A stretch of DNA of 64,000 bases from Hemerocallis citrina (Eukaryota > Streptophyta > Magnoliopsida > Asparagales > Asphodelaceae): positions 39,225,825 to 39,289,824 of the forward strand of contig CM030364.1 of the NCBI GenBank assembly GCA_017893485.1, written 5' to 3'. Both the position numbers and the translations under genes were made by a program. Numbering within the stretch: position 1 is the first letter of the stretch; every line of letters starts with the position of its first letter. The notes under the pieces were generated by a model that was not told the DNA's origin, ran no database searches, and saw only the letters and a list, made by a program, of their open reading frames with translations. This document shows positions 11,323 to 23,872 of this stretch, in pieces.

Positions 11323-12154
11323 GCATTGTGTTTAGTCTACTTCAGTCCACTTCCCTTGATGTTGCTATTCAGGGTCTGCTTTTACTTGCCCTGGTAGTAC
11401 TGTCGGCTTAGCCTTTGTTTTGTTCAGTGTATGGTATTTGTTTCTTTTTGGGAGATAGGTGTCTTCTCCGCTTTTCGACGTTGGAGACCTTTTCATCACC
11501 TCCCTTTACTCTCTATTCTTCTCTGTGCGCCCTTTTCTTGCTAATGCGTTCTGTTTTTGCCATGATATGGCTCCTCTTTGTTCTTCCTACTTGCTTGTAT
11601 GGCAGCAGTGAGTGTTGTGGCTTCGTCTCTTTGCTACATTTTTAGCCATCTCCTCTTCCTTCTTGGTGACCATGCCCTGGACTCTGTCTAGCAGTAGGTT
11701 TTTTTTTAGCTTGCTGACTGATGTGTTCATTGCATTGGTTTCATCAGGGTGCTTCTGCTGCCCTGAGCTAGGTTGCGGCATCACTCTTTTGGATGTTGCT
11801 CCATCCCATTCTTGTATGTTCCCTGGGGTTCACCCTCCTCGGTTTGTGGCTGTTCATTTCGAAGTTCTGTTCGTGCTTGTTGGCGCTAGATTTTGGGTCT
11901 GCATGCGTTTAGTTTTGGGCGGCCTGTGTTCGTGTTTCCTCTTTGGAACTGTTGTTTTGTTATACGGATTTAGCTTTTTCTTGTTTTGTTGTTGTTATTC
12001 GGGAAATTTTCTTAATTGCTCTTTAGGTTTATTTGTTTTCTTTTGCAATTGATCCTTTTTTACGCTTGTGTAAAATTGGTTCTTTTTGTACACTTTCTTT
12101 TTATTAATATATTGGGCTGGAATCTGTCGATTCTATCCTCGTTATCAAAAAAAA
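11323..12154 (+). mobile_element. 3' tail of a LINE (L1-like), 5'-truncated
   Basis: T-rich sequence ending GGCTGGAATCTGTCG, then CCTCGTTATC and eight A residues (12147-12154). This is the usual look of a plant L1-type 3' end. The predicted peptides (for example 11612-12052) are Cys/Phe-rich and have no reverse-transcriptase or endonuclease motif, so this is probably 3' untranslated sequence. The junctions are to a family-A LTR on the left and a hAT gene on the right. No target duplication was found, so a deletion or rearrangement is likely. Confidence 0.5.
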
Positions 12155-14292
12155 GATTATATTGATTCTCATACTCATAGTGAAGATAGAGAAGAAATAT
12201 TAGAAGAATCCACTACTAAAAATATATTTGATCCAAGTCAATGGACAAATATTAACAAGACATTTTTCTTCATCACTACATTCAAAAGTTGTCCAACGGA
12301 GAAAAACGTGAAAGAAGATGGTTGGTATATTCTCATGATTTGGATAAAGTATTTTGTTTTTGTTGTAAATTATTTAATGCTCTTTCTAGTACAAGTAAAT
12401 TAGCAAGTGAAGGTAGTAGGGATTGGAGAAATATTATTTCTAAGTTGAAGAGTCATGAGATAAGTAATGAGCATATTACTAATATGAGTTCATGGATTGA
12501 TTTAGAAATGAGATTGTTAAAAAATAAAACAATTGACAAACATGTTCAAGAAAGAATAAATAGAGATAGGGAGCATTGGAGGAATGTATTATTTAGAATT
12601 ATTGCAGTTGTTAAAGCTCTTGGAAAAAATAACATGGCATTTCGTGGGACAAACAAAAAGATTTACCAAGAAAATAATGGAAATTTTTTATGCCTAATTG
12701 AAATGATTGCAGAATTTGATCCTATAATGCAAGAACACATTCGTTAAATTAAAGATAATGAAATTCATAATCATTATCTTCGACATAGAATATTAATAAA
12801 TTTGCTAGCAAATGAAATTAAAACTAAAATTTTAACAAAAATTTGAATGCAAAATATTTTTCAATCATACTTGATTGTACTCCTGATATAAGTCATCAAG
12901 AACAAATGTCTATTATATTACGATGTGTCTATACTTCTTCAACCTCAGTACAAATCATTGAATATTTTTTAGAATTTTATACAACTGGAAAAGGTCTTTA
13001 TGATGCTATTATTAATAAAATAAATACTATTGGACTTGATATTAGTAACATAAGAGGACAATGTTATGATAATGGGTCTAATATGAAAGGAAAACATCAA
13101 GGTGTTCAAAAAAGATTTTTAGATATTAATCCTAGATCATTTTATACTCCATGTGGTTGTCATAGTTTAAATTTGGTGCTTTGTGATATGGCTAATTGTT
13201 GTCCTAAAGCTACATCTTTTTTTGGAGTGTTGCAACGTATATATACACTATTTTCTTCTTCAACTAAAAGATGGAAAATTCTACAAGATCATATCTCTAG
13301 CCTAACTCTTAAATTATTGTCACAAACACGCTGGGAAAGTCGTGTTGAAAGTGTAAAAGCTTTAAGATTTCAAACTTCACAAATAAAAGATGCTTTATTG
13401 AAATTAGGCGAAGTTAATGATGAACCTAAAATAAAATGTGAAGCTGAATGTTTAGCGACTTGAACTTGAAAATTTTGAGTTTTTGTTAGGCATGACTGTT
13501 TGGTATGAGATATTGTTCGCAGTAAATTCAGTTAGTAAAAACTTTCAATCAAAGGATATGCGGATGGATGTTGCTATAATTCAATTGAAAGGTCTTATTT
13601 CTTTTTTTGAAAAATATAGGAAAAATGGATTAGAAAATGCTATAATTTCTGCTAAAGAAATTGCTATTGAAATGGATATAGAACCCAAGTTTCTTGAAAA
13701 ATGTGTTATTCGTAGAAAGAAACAATTTGATGAGATTATGGACAATGAAGTTTTAAAATCTCCTGAAGAATCATTTAAAACTGACTACTTCTTGTACATA
13801 ATAGATCAAGTAATTATTTCATTCCAAAGTAGATTTGAACAATTTAAAATATATCAAGATATTTTTGGTTTTCTATATAGTATTGAGAAATTAAGGTTAT
13901 TGGAAATTGAAAATTTAAAAGAAGATTGTCTTAACGATCATTAAAACATAACGACAACTCAGATTTTGTTGGGTTAGATTTATTTTTAGAACTGAAAATT
14001 TTAAGAGAAATTATACAAGTGGAAAATGATACACCAATTGACATACTTAATTATATTAAAAGACTTGATTCTTTTCCAAATGCATATATTGGTTATAGAA
14101 TAATGTTAACGATTCCCGTAACTGTTGCTTCGGAAAAAAGAAGTTTTTCAAAACTAAAATTAATAAAATCTTATCTAAGATCAACAATGTCTCAACAAAG
14201 ATTAAATGGATTGGCTTTATTATCAATTGAAAAAGAAATGTGGAATGAAATTGATTACAATAATATAATAAATGATTTTGCATCTCAAAAAG
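12155..14292 (+). pseudogene. hAT transposase (ZMYM1/TTF-type), split and decayed
   Basis: Follows the plant hAT family often named zinc finger MYM-type 1-like. In order: the FDPSQW segment (~12230), a zinc-binding segment with FCFCCKLFN (~12350), the FRGTNKKIYQENNGNFL and IEMIAEFDPIMQ segments, ILDCTPDISHQEQMS (first catalytic region, ~12865), GQCYDNGSNMKGKHQGVQKR (~13060), CHSLNLVLCDMA, and the C-terminal dimerisation domain (IPVTVASEKRSFSKLKLIKSYLRSTMSQ, 14110-14190). It is broken by frameshifts near 12300, 12840, 13465 and 13945-14020 and by stops at 12745 and 13461. The last codons are cut off by the solo LTR at 14293 and continue at 19239. The 5' end and left terminal repeat are missing. 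Confidence 0.88.
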
Positions 14293-15053
14293 TATAATAT
14301 CCCGGTCGGATATTATGTTTATAATATTTTATTCTTTTTAATTAAAATATTTTTATGAAAATTATTTAGTTTTTCTAATAAAAAGTTATCTGGATATATA
14401 TACTAGTAAGTATATATATGTATTGTATCAGTTTTGTGCACTTGTACAAATCTTCAAAAATGCATTTTTGAGAAAATGTCTGGAAAATCCTGGGCAGATA
14501 TTAAAAATTATTATTTTATTATTATTTTACTTTTATTTTCAGAATTAAAATATTTTTGGTGGATATTACCTGGTTTTGTTAATGAACATTATTTATGTAC
14601 ATATATCAGTCTGTATACGTTTATATTGTATCAAATTGGTACTGTAATCTTCTGAACCGATAATAAAATTTATTTTATTATTATTTTCAGAATCAATTTA
14701 TTTTTATACAGATTATGCAGTTTAACAAAAGAAAATTATCGGTATATATATATACATACGCATTTGTATCGATTTCGTATGTTTGAACAAATCATGTAGT
14801 ATGTATTTTGGACAATAATATCTTATATTTTCGTGATTAATCAAAATTGGATGGCTAGGATTTGTTTGGAGGCTTAAACCTAGGGTTTATGATTAAATGA
14901 GATACATAAGAGTTGAATAGGTGTATTTTCTACTAGAACCCTCTTCTCCACCTCACCCCTCCACCTCACCAAAATGGCCGGCCAACCTTGACCCAATGGG
15001 GGTTTTTGCAAAACCCCTTGGTGTATTTTGCACCCACACCCTCTCTTTCCTCC

Positions 15054-15061
15054 TATAAATA
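15054..15061 (+). promoter_or_regulatory. LTR TATA box
   Basis: CTCCTATAAATACCCC, followed by a purine-rich leader (15098-15136) and a GTAGGGG donor-like motif at 15229. Confidence 0.6.
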
Positions 15062-16100
15062 CCCCTTCCCTTCACCTCTTGTCTCATTTTACAAGGAAAA
15101 AAAAAATAGAGAGGAAAAGAAAGAGAAGAAAAAACCCTAATTTGAGAGTTCTTCATAGAAGATTGTAGTAGAAGCTATGGAGGAAGGAGAAGGTTCTTGG
15201 CTAGTTCTTCCTACATAGAAATCAAAAGGTAGGGGTTCTCTACTTCTCTTTCTTATGGTTTGTTTTTCATTTATTTTGTTGTATGTGTAGAAAGAACTCA
15301 TCTTTAGGGTTAGTTATTTGTTTTATGTGAAAAAGAACTCATCTTATGATGTTTTGTAAAAAACTCATCTTTATGATGTGTAGTTGTGTATGTGTATGTT
15401 TCTAAGTAACTTGGACTAAATCCTAAGCATAAATATGGTTGTAGAGATCAAAATGATCCCATGAAAATATGGATGGTAGAACTCAAACAAATGGCATAAA
15501 GATTGAATCTTTAGACTTTTGTTATGGTTATTTTGCTAAACAAACAACATGGACTATTTGGTTTGAGCATATGAGTAGTGTGAGTCCAAGAGGACCACAT
15601 GAAGAGTTTTAAATGAAGAACTTACTAAAAACACATAAAGGTTGAATCTTTAGCTTGTTATGATTATTTTTCTTATTGTTGTTATTTTTTGTTAACACAA
15701 ACTATGACAACTTGGACCTAAACTATGAGAATATAAAGATTAGTGTAGTAAAAGTACTTACATACCCATTCTAGGGTTGTAGAACTCAACAAGCTATCAA
15801 AAGATAAGTATTTTGTTGTATGTTGCTCTCTACCTTGTTAAAAATCAAGTTTTTACTAAACCTAGTCCATAAAAAAGTGGACTTGTTGTTGTAGGTACTT
15901 GTAGGTTGAAGAAAAGTAGGCTTTGTAATATGTAGGACTTGTAGATTCGATAAAATAGATTCTTGTAATATACAGGAACTTGTAATTCTATAAATAGTAG
16001 AGGTTGTAAATTTTAGTATATAAAAAGTAGGACTTGTAATTCATAAAAGAGGTAGTTTATGTAATATCTAGATAAGTCCTTAGTAACCTTATGAGTTTAC

Positions 16101-17290
16101 TTCCATGCTTGAGTTGCTAGTAAAAAAACCATGCTTGAGTTGCTAAGTATTGTACTAAAGAACCATGCTTAAGTTGTTGTATGCTTGAGTTGTAGTAAGA
16201 AACCCATGCTTGAGTTGCTAATTATTGTAGTAAAGAACCATGCTTGAGTTGCTAGTAAAGAACCCATGCTTGAGTTGCTAATTATTGTAGTAAAGAACCA
16301 TGCTTAACTTGTTGTAGGTTGTTGTAGTAAAGAATTCATGCTTGAGTTGTTCTAGTAAAAAACTCATGCTTAAGTTGCTAGTAAAGAACCCATGCTTGAG
16401 TTGCTAATTATTGTAGTAAAGAACCATGTTTAAGTTGTTGTAGGTTGTTGTAGTAAAGAAACCATGCTTGAGTTGCTAATTATTGTAGTAAAGAACCATG
16501 CTTAAGTTATTGTAGGTTGTTGTAATAAAAGAACCATGCTTGAGTTGTAGTAAGAAACCCATGCTTGAGTTGCTAATTATTGTAGTAAAGAACCATGCTT
16601 GAGTTGCTAGTAAAGAGCCCATGCTTGAGTTGCTAATTATTGTAGTAAAGAACCATGCTTGAGTTGCTAGTAAAGAACCCATGCTTGAGTTGCTAGTTAT
16701 TGTATTAAAGAAACTATGCTTGAGTTGCTAGTAAAGAATCCATGCTTGAGTTGTTGTAGTAAGAAACCCATGCTTAAGTTGTATGTGCTAAAGAAACCAT
16801 GCTTAAGTTGTTATAGGTTGTTGTAGTAAAGAATTCATGCTTGAGTTGTTGTAGTAAAAAACTCATGCTTAAGTTGTATGTGCTAAAGAAACCATGCTTA
16901 AGTTGTTGTAGGTGTTCTAGTAAAGAATTCATGCTTGAGTTGTTGTAGTAAGAAACCCATGCTTAAGTTGTATGTGCTAAAGAAACCATACTTAAGTTGT
17001 TGTAGGTTGTTGTAGTAAGAAACCCATGCTTGAGTTGTTGTAGTAAGAAACCCATGCTTAAGTTGTATGTGCTAAAGAAACCATGCTTAAGTTGTTGTAG
17101 GTTGTTGTAGTATAGAATCCATGCTTGAGTTATTGTAGTTGTTCTAGTAAAGAACTCATGCTTGAGCTGTTGTAGTAGTTCTAGTAAAGAATCCATGCTT
17201 GAGATGTGTAGTTGTTCTAGATTTAAAAGAACCCGTGCTTGAGTTTGTATAGTTGTTCTAGATTCAAAAGAACCCATGCTCGAGTTATAT
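16101..17290 (+). repeat. minisatellite of AAGAACCCATGCTTGAGTTG units
   Basis: Dozens of interspersed short units built from CATGCTTGAGTTG, TTGTAGTAAAGAAC and CTAGTAAAGAACC. The basic period is roughly 26-40 bp, with higher-order arrangement of two to four subtypes. Degenerate units continue to about 17640. Peptides such as the repeated MGSLLATQAW (minus, 16476-16682) are translations of the repeat. Confidence 0.9.
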
Positions 17291-19238
17291 GTTGTAGTAT
17301 TCTAGTTAAAAGAATCCATGCATGTTTAAGTTATATATTGTAGTGGTTTTAGTTAAATTTCTAAAAGGAACCCATGAGTTTAGCTTGCATGCTAATCCAA
17401 TTGAACTATTGAAATGAACCCATGTTCCATATTTGTTCTAGTTTGATTTTTAAGAAGAAACCCATGAAACTAGATCCATGATAGTTCTAGCTCAAATTGG
17501 CAAGGAACCCATGCATTAGGTTCTAGGTGGTCCTAGCTCAACCTTGAGAAAGAACCCATGAACCTAGTCGCATGTTGTCCTAGTTCAAATTTGGAAAAAA
17601 GAACCCATGAATTCTAGTTGTATGTGGTTCTAATTGAAATTGAACCATATAATGTGAACATGCTTCATCTTCAATATATGAGTAATAATGGTTGGGAAAG
17701 TCACTAGTATTGTTAGCTCGATAAAAGCTCGTCTAGGGTCTTATAGTTACCCTAGGGGTCATCAACCATCAAGACTCGCATCTTACCACCTTGAAAACAA
17801 TGGATAAATCACACCTCGTGCACCGACGGATCTTAACTGATGTGGGTTGATCGCGGGTCGAAAGTGTTGACGAGATCAGAGTTAGGGGTAGTGATGAGTG
17901 AGGGAGATCCCGTCACCAGTGTCTTGGATCGATAGGCCATGAGTTGGATGGAATAACCTTAAGAAAGTCTATATTGAAAACCCCGTAAGATTGTTTAGGT
18001 TTAGTGACATCGTTAGGGTAGTAACTTATGGCTATTACTACTTAAACTTTACTTATTATCATTTTCGCCAAAGGGAAAGAGTTGGTGTTAAAGGTGATAC
18101 CTTATGATCTGACATGTCCTATAGGCCAAAACTAGCCGGTGTTATTGATTGTACCCTTCTTGTCAAAGGGATACGGTCTGTGCCTTGTCACGAGATGGGA
18201 GCACGAGATCCGTATCTCGTTTGTTAAGTTCTTAAGTGTCTTGATAAGATCGGGAGTGATTCCTATCGGAGCTAGGGGGATGGACCCCCGGAACTCTGCC
18301 ATATTCTATATCTATGGGCGAGTAGCCATAGACTATGGTCTATCAGCTAGGGGGGCACAGGGGATGCTTCGAGCTAACCTGCGCTGCGGAAACCCCAAAG
18401 ATTCGTCAGATTTTTGAGTGAGGTCCGGTACGCCGGGTAGTAGTGGCAAACATAGACACCATGAGCTGACTGGGAATGGTGGGATTAGACCGTTTCAGAG
18501 CAACCTCATCAGTCACGTCGTATCTTCAGAAACAAGTCGGGACAAGAGTAGAATTCATGGCGCGGGTTCAAATCCCTATATATGAAGAAATGGCTTGATA
18601 TGGGGCGTATGTAGTATGAGCTGCATACTGTTCCAGAGTCTTGCTTGCATTAGAATAAGTGCATCATTGCGTTAGTTAATCCTGCATTAGATTCTAAGTC
18701 ATAGCATACACTGACACATCAATTATATATACATGTTTCTCTTTTCATCAATCTGTTTGCTTAAAGTGGAGAATTGCTGCTAGTCATTAGCCTTAAAGCG
18801 TCAGTATATGTACTGACGTCCCCATTTTAATAGGTACTGGACGCAAAGCTACAGGTACAGGATTCAGGATGACTCAAGGCGAGAGAAGCAAAATCGATTT
18901 TATTTTCCACTTATTATATGTTGGTTACCATTGTTGCATTGTAACATTTGTTGTAATTTATTCATGTTGGGAAGCATCCAAGTGAAATACCAATTGTTGT
19001 TCTTTATTCATTGTACTCTAATGTAAATTTGTTGAAAGTTGTAACACTTGGGCTTTTAAAGGTATTATTGTAACACTGATGTAATGTTTTGCAGTTTTAT
19101 AATATTCAGATTTGTAATACATTTGTGTTGAATAAAAAGTTTTAAATTTTCCTATTTTTCTGTGTATTGTGGCTAATTGAAAGAAAAGATTCTGGCTTAT
19201 GTCACAGTTTCCCAGTATATGAAAATTGGGGCGTTACA

Positions 19239-19361
19239 AAAAGCCCGAAAGATAACATTTAAATAAAAATATATTAATTTTAACAAAATATTATTATAAG
19301 CTTTTAAAATGCCTCATTTCGGAGTTCGCTTTAGGCCTCAGTAAGTGTTGGGCCGGCCCTG
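19239..19361 (+). pseudogene. hAT 3' end and right terminal repeat
   Basis: After the AAAAG duplication the transposase frame resumes and reaches a stop within about 10 codons. AT-rich untranslated sequence follows, then AGTGTTGGGCCGGCCCTG ending at 19361. GGGCCGGCCCTG is a typical hAT terminal inverted repeat. The next 8 bases (TCAATAAT) are a candidate target duplication, but the left partner is missing. Confidence 0.7.
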
Positions 19362-19754
19362 TCAATAATGCGATAAATTTATGGTTCAAGTTTTGTATCG
19401 ATAACAATGGCACGATAAGATGACTACGAATCAATAATAAGATACAATAAAGAAAACAATGGAGTTCAATTAGATGCAATATTCAATTCGATTACTACTT
19501 GCCGGATTTCAATGAGTGTTTTCTTGAACTAGAACAATAAAAATGAGTTCAAGATACTCTTGTCTGTTATGGGACGAGAGCCCCGGTGGCAACACATGCA
19601 AACAACGGACACGACGAACACACGTGCAACCAAAGTGCATCGTAACACGTGCACCGCAACAACAGCGAGCAACATAGCAAACAGCGAGAGCACAACCACA
19701 ACTGTGATAGCAACGGCAGCCGGTAGCGGTGGGTCGACGGTGTTGACTGCGATA
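19362..19754. other. non-coding flank of the Copia insertion
   Basis: No gene is recognised. The left half is AT-rich. The right half is C/A-rich then GC-rich (CGGTAGCGGTGGGTCGACGG) and continues in composition at 27731 beyond the Copia element. It is therefore probably the interior of an older LTR that the Copia element split. Confidence 0.4.
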
Positions 19755-20763
19755 TGTAAATCACCTTAGGGAGGATAAATAGGGTGATTGTGCAGAATTT
19801 AAAAAAAATTAAAAAAAATTATAACTGAATTGCAAGGTAAATAAGAAGAGATAAGAAATGCAAACACAGCAGGCACAAGTGACGCAGTGATATAACGTGG
19901 TTCGACCCCCAGGTCTACGTCCACACCACCTACTTGTAGCAATTCTCCGCCACAAGCGTTCCACTATACTCAAACCCTTGTACAGTGATTCTTGGATTCA
20001 GGCCGAGAGACCTATTACACCCACAGAACTTCTAACACAAGTCCCATCAATCTCACCGAAGTGGAAAAAAAGAAAAAAAACCTCAAGATCTTTAATGATC
20101 ATGACTGAAGAGAACAAATGTTTATCACACACACTCGGATTGATTGTTGAATTGATTAGTTCAAAAGATTTTTCTCAAAGTAATAGGTGAAGAATACACA
20201 ATGGGTTCGTCCAAATATATAGACTAGGAAGTGTATCAATCAAAAATATAAACGATACATTCCCAAAAAGTGAACAACACAAGTTACGGTAGACCTCAAT
20301 TTAGGGACAGTCGACCGTTCATCTTTAAACGAAATGTCGAAAGATGAATAGTCCACTGTTTCATTATATAGTTATAATGTGCAGTCGACTGTGGTGTGGT
20401 CGACCGACATGAAGTGCGGTTGACCGCAATCGTGCTGTTTATGACAAATTCACTTTATATTTTTTTACCATATACTAATCAATCATCAATCAATCAAATA
20501 CAGATAAAATCTCGCAAATATGGAATGACAACAACTGGTCTTGATAGCTTTCATGGGCACTAATCAATCATGTGCTCTTTTTGAATATCTTCTTCTTTTG
20601 CTTGATTTTGCAATCTTTCTTTATTACTTTCCTTCTTTGCATATTCTTGAATCTCTCTTGAATCTCTTATTGATATTATTTGATCCTGAAAATCTGAACA
20701 ACTCAACTTAAACTTATTAGTATTTATAGACACGTTTTGTGCACACCAAACTAAGAGTCAACA
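19755..20763 (-). repeat. Copia 3' LTR (1009 bp)
   Basis: Begins TGTAAATCACC and ends GAGTCAACA on the plus strand. It closely resembles 26737-27730 with scattered differences and small indels, so the insertion is not recent. It contains four to six GTCGACTG/GTCGACCG palindromes at about 20287-20430. Confidence 0.92.
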
Positions 20764-20765
20764 AT

Positions 20766-21069
20766 CTCCCCCTTTTTGTCTGAACAAAACATGCATTTGA
20801 ATGTTGAAAATAAAATTAAGCAATAAGGCATAAAAATACTCCCCCTCAATACAATACTTCCTATAACATAGATTTTCATAAATGAAGAGCATTTAAGAGA
20901 GATAACTGTTATACAGAGTTTCGTAGAAGATATATTTGTGAGAAAAAACATTTAAGAAGAAACATTTATTTTCAGTAAAAACATTCATAAGAAATTCTCC
21001 CCCTTTTTGGAACACACCAAGAAGGGGCAAAAAAGGTAGCATAAGGTAAATGTTTAACATACTCCCCCT
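20766..21069 (-). promoter_or_regulatory. multiple polypurine tracts
   Basis: Four copies of AGGGGGAG on the minus strand, at 20766-20777 (next to the 3' LTR), 20838-20846, 20997-21009 and 21061-21069. Tracts one and three include a run of A's (AAAAAGGGGGAGA). Repeated polypurine tracts upstream of the 3' LTR are a known Sirevirus trait. Confidence 0.75.
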
Positions 21070-21309
21070 AAATCCTTAAAGTACCATACAGTAAGCAAAA
21101 CAGGAGATTAATTTGGGGAACAGAATATTTTGTAAAGAACGGGAGGAAACTCTTCTTACATGATACCGTTGATCGCGAGACTCTTTGATATACAGTGAGA
21201 GCTCTTCATGATATCATAGATTTGAGATTTTTCCAATACAAACAAATGGCAAAGAGAAAAAAATAAATTTCAAGAAACTAAACTCATAGCAGATGGCAAC
21301 TATTAAAAG

Positions 21310-21620
21310 CAACCAGAGAAGAGGTCGGTCAACTGCACGGTCGACCGCAAAAATCAATTCAGCTCATAAAACAATGAACCAACCCGAGAGCGAACCAGTC
21401 GACCGCACGGTCGACCGCGCACCCAGTACAGACAATTCTAATGATAGACAAAAGATAGAGAGCGAACCAGTTGACCGTACGGTCGATCGCAAATACTGAA
21501 GTTCAATTTTTGAAAAACTCACGAAAAACAAAAACGAAGACCGATAGTGTGTCGGTCGACCGCCCAGACGACTGTACACCTTCTTAGCCGTACAGTCGAC
21601 CATCCAGTCGACCGAAACCC
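21310..21620. repeat. paired GGTCGACCG palindromes in the Copia 3' non-coding region
   Basis: At least five pairs of GTCGACCG-like sites, each pair about 13 bp apart (for example CAGTCGACCGCACGGTCGAC near 21397). They lie between the end of RNase H and the polypurine tracts. The region has no conserved ORF. Confidence 0.7.
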
Positions 21621-21659
21621 AATTTTAAGCAGAAATATCAATAACATTCAATTCTCCTT

Positions 21660-22373
21660 TCAATAAATAAAATCATTTTCATCTAAAGGCTTAGTAAAAA
21701 TATCAGCAAGTTGAGAATTAGTGGAAACATAGTCAAGAATAATATCTTCCTTTTGAAAATGGTCTTTAATAAAGGGATACCGAATATCAATATGTTTTGT
21801 GCGACTATATTGATCAGAATTTTTTGTCATATGAACAGTACTAGTATTATCGCATTTAATTGGAATATGATCAAAAAATTCTTTGTAGTCCTCTAAAGTG
21901 TGTTTCATCCATAATACCTGCACACAACATGATCCGGTGGTAATATATTCGGCTTCGGCAGTGGAGAGAGTCACAGAATTCTGCTTCTTGGATGTCCATG
22001 AGACAAGGCAGTTTTCCAAGAAGTGACATGTGCCGCTAGTACTCTTTCTGTCTGTTAAACTGCTGGCGTAATCTGCATCCGAGTACCCTACAAGAGAGAA
22101 GTTTCTATTTTTAGGGTACCAAAGTTCAGTATTTTGTGTGCCTTTAAGATATCGAATGATACGCTTAACGGCAACCAAATGCAATTCTTTGGGACATGAT
22201 TGAAAACGTGCACATAAACAGACACTAAACATGATATCTGGCCGAGATGCAGTAATGTAAAGCAAACTACCAATTATACCACGATAAGTAGAAATATCAA
22301 CATTGTTACCAGATTCATCCTTGGAAAGCTTAGTGGTAGTTGCCATAGGTGTTTTGTAAACATTTGCATTCAA
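21660..22373 (-). pseudogene. Copia RT C-terminal part and RNase H
   Basis: Open for 237 codons. It contains the post-RT connector (YRGIIGSLLYITASRPDI), the RNase H segment VGYSDADYASSLTDRKSTSG, the NSVTLSTAEAEYI segment with the catalytic acid, the CDNTSTVHMTKN segment and the terminal SQLADIFTKPL motif. Length and motif order match plant Copia. The upstream RT (22330-22707) overlaps in another frame, so a frameshift near 22350-22380 separates them. Confidence 0.9.
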
Positions 22374-23023
22374 GCCAAAACTTTTTGACTAGTTCATTTG
22401 CATTGGATTGATTTATGAAGATTACATCCTTCTTTTGTTGTATTTGGAGTCCAAGAAAATAAGTTAGTTCACCCATCATACTCATTTCGAACTCATCCTG
22501 CATTTGCTTTGAGAATTCCTTACAAAGATTTTCATTAGTAGATCCAAATATAATATCATCAACATAAATTTGAACGATTAAAATATCTTTGAAAACATGT
22601 TTTATAAAAAGTGTAGTGTCTACCTTCCCTTTAGAGAAGCCAATGTGAAGTAAAAACGAACTTAATCGTTCATACCAAGCACGAGGAGCTTGCTTCAAAC
22701 CATACAAAGCTTTATCAAGACGAAATACATGGTTTGTGTGTGTGTGGGATCAGTGAATCCTGGTGGTTGTGCAACATATACCTCTTCCAAAATAAAACCA
22801 TTTAAGAAAATACTTTTGACATCCATTTGAAAGAGAGTAAAGTCCATATAAGAAGCAAAAGCAAGTAAAATAGGAATGGCTTCAAGCCGTGCAACAGATG
22901 CAAAAGTTTCATCAAAATCGATACCTTCTTGTTGGTTATAACATTATGCAACAAGACGGGCCTTATTTCTAGTGATAGTACCGGATTCATCCAACTTGTT
23001 CCTAAACACCCACTTAGTTCCAA
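22330..23023 (-). pseudogene. Copia reverse transcriptase core
   Basis: Shows LYGLKQAPRAWYERL, then the catalytic IYVDDIIFGSTNE (YVDD, ~22553-22565) and MMGELTYFLGLQIQQ. The upstream palm segment (FQMDVKSIFLNG, ~22790-22830) and the HGTKWVFRNK-type start are in neighbouring frames separated by small indels around 22710-22760 and 22940. Both catalytic aspartates of YVDD are retained, but the frame is broken. Confidence 0.88.
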
Positions 23024-23057
23024 GTATGGTCATATCGTGAGGTCTAGGAACAAGTCT

Positions 23058-23872
23058 TCATACTTGATTCCTTTCAAATTGATTAAGTTCTTCTTGCATT
23101 GCAATGATCCAGTCATTATCTTGCAAGGCCTCCTTAATATTCTTAGGTTCAAGTACAGAAACAAAAGCGGAAAAACACATGAAATTTTGAGCTTGTGTGC
23201 GAGTAGTTATCCCTTTCAACATATCACTTCGTATAAGATTTGGTGGATGGCTAGACATGATTTTCCATGCAGGGCGCCTTTCGTTGGTAGAAGGTGGATG
23301 TTGTATATGTTCATCTTCCATGGCATCAATTAGTTGTGTAGGCATTTCGTCTGTTTGGGATTTGGATGCATCCTCATTTTGAGGAGGCTTATGATTTTGA
23401 GCATTCTCATTTAGTTCTTGATCAATGTGTACCTGTTTCTTTTGAACACGAACACCTGTCTCATCATCATCAACAACATACAATATTTCTTTGGTGTAGG
23501 GATTAGTTTCATCAAATATAACATCAATGGATTCTTGAATGGTACATCTTCTTTTATTAAACCTTCATCACTTAAGGAATATTCTAAGAATACACCTTCA
23601 TCACTTTTACGATCAATTTTTCCCAAATTATCAAGAGTATTTAAAATAAACACTTTACACCCAAAGACGCAAAAGTAACTTAAGTTGAGAATTTTTCCAT
23701 AATATAGTTCAAAAAGTGTTTTCTCAAGATATTTCCTAATGATTACTTGGTTAATTGTATAACATGCTATATTGACAGCTTCTGCCCAAAATAATTTAGG
23801 TAAATCCTTTTCACTAAGCATGGTTCGGGCCATTTCTTGAAGAGATTGATTTTTTTCTTTCAACAACCCCAT
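23058..23872 (-). pseudogene. Copia integrase C-terminal part and linker to RT
   Basis: Two overlapping frames. The first (23411-23872) carries the integrase C-terminal segment LPKLFWAEAVNIACYTIN and the FGCKVFILNT / KIDRKSDEGVFLEYS motifs typical of Copia integrase ends. The second (23058-23483) is an acidic variable linker, then the RT start EALQDNDWIIAMQEELNQFERN. A frameshift lies near 23480. Confidence 0.85.

Larger units (their letters stand above)
14293..19238 (+). repeat. family-A solo LTR (4946 bp) with AAAAG target duplication
   Basis: Starts TATAATATCCCGG (expected TG is TA) and ends GGGGCGTTACA. It is flanked by AAAAG at 14288-14292 and 19239-19243. No primer site or internal region is present, so it is a solo LTR left by recombination. 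It inserted in the last codons of the hAT gene. It has a TATA box (15054-15061), a donor-like AAAAGGTAGGGG at 15226-15235 and a large minisatellite (16101-17290). Its length exceeds the ~3.5-kb LTR of the other copy, largely because of the minisatellite. Small ORFs such as 18139-18417 are not conserved. Confidence 0.92.

Noticed and set aside
11415..12052. Cys/Phe-rich ORFs as a small secreted protein
   Set aside because: T-rich LINE 3' tail; overlapping frames in three registers and no signal-peptide-plus-mature pattern.
16476..17277. Repetitive peptide ORFs (MGSLLATQAW repeats)
   Set aside because: Translations of the minisatellite.
19560..19769. Thr-rich ORF before the Copia LTR
   Set aside because: C/A-rich composition, runs into the LTR, no homologous frame on the far side.
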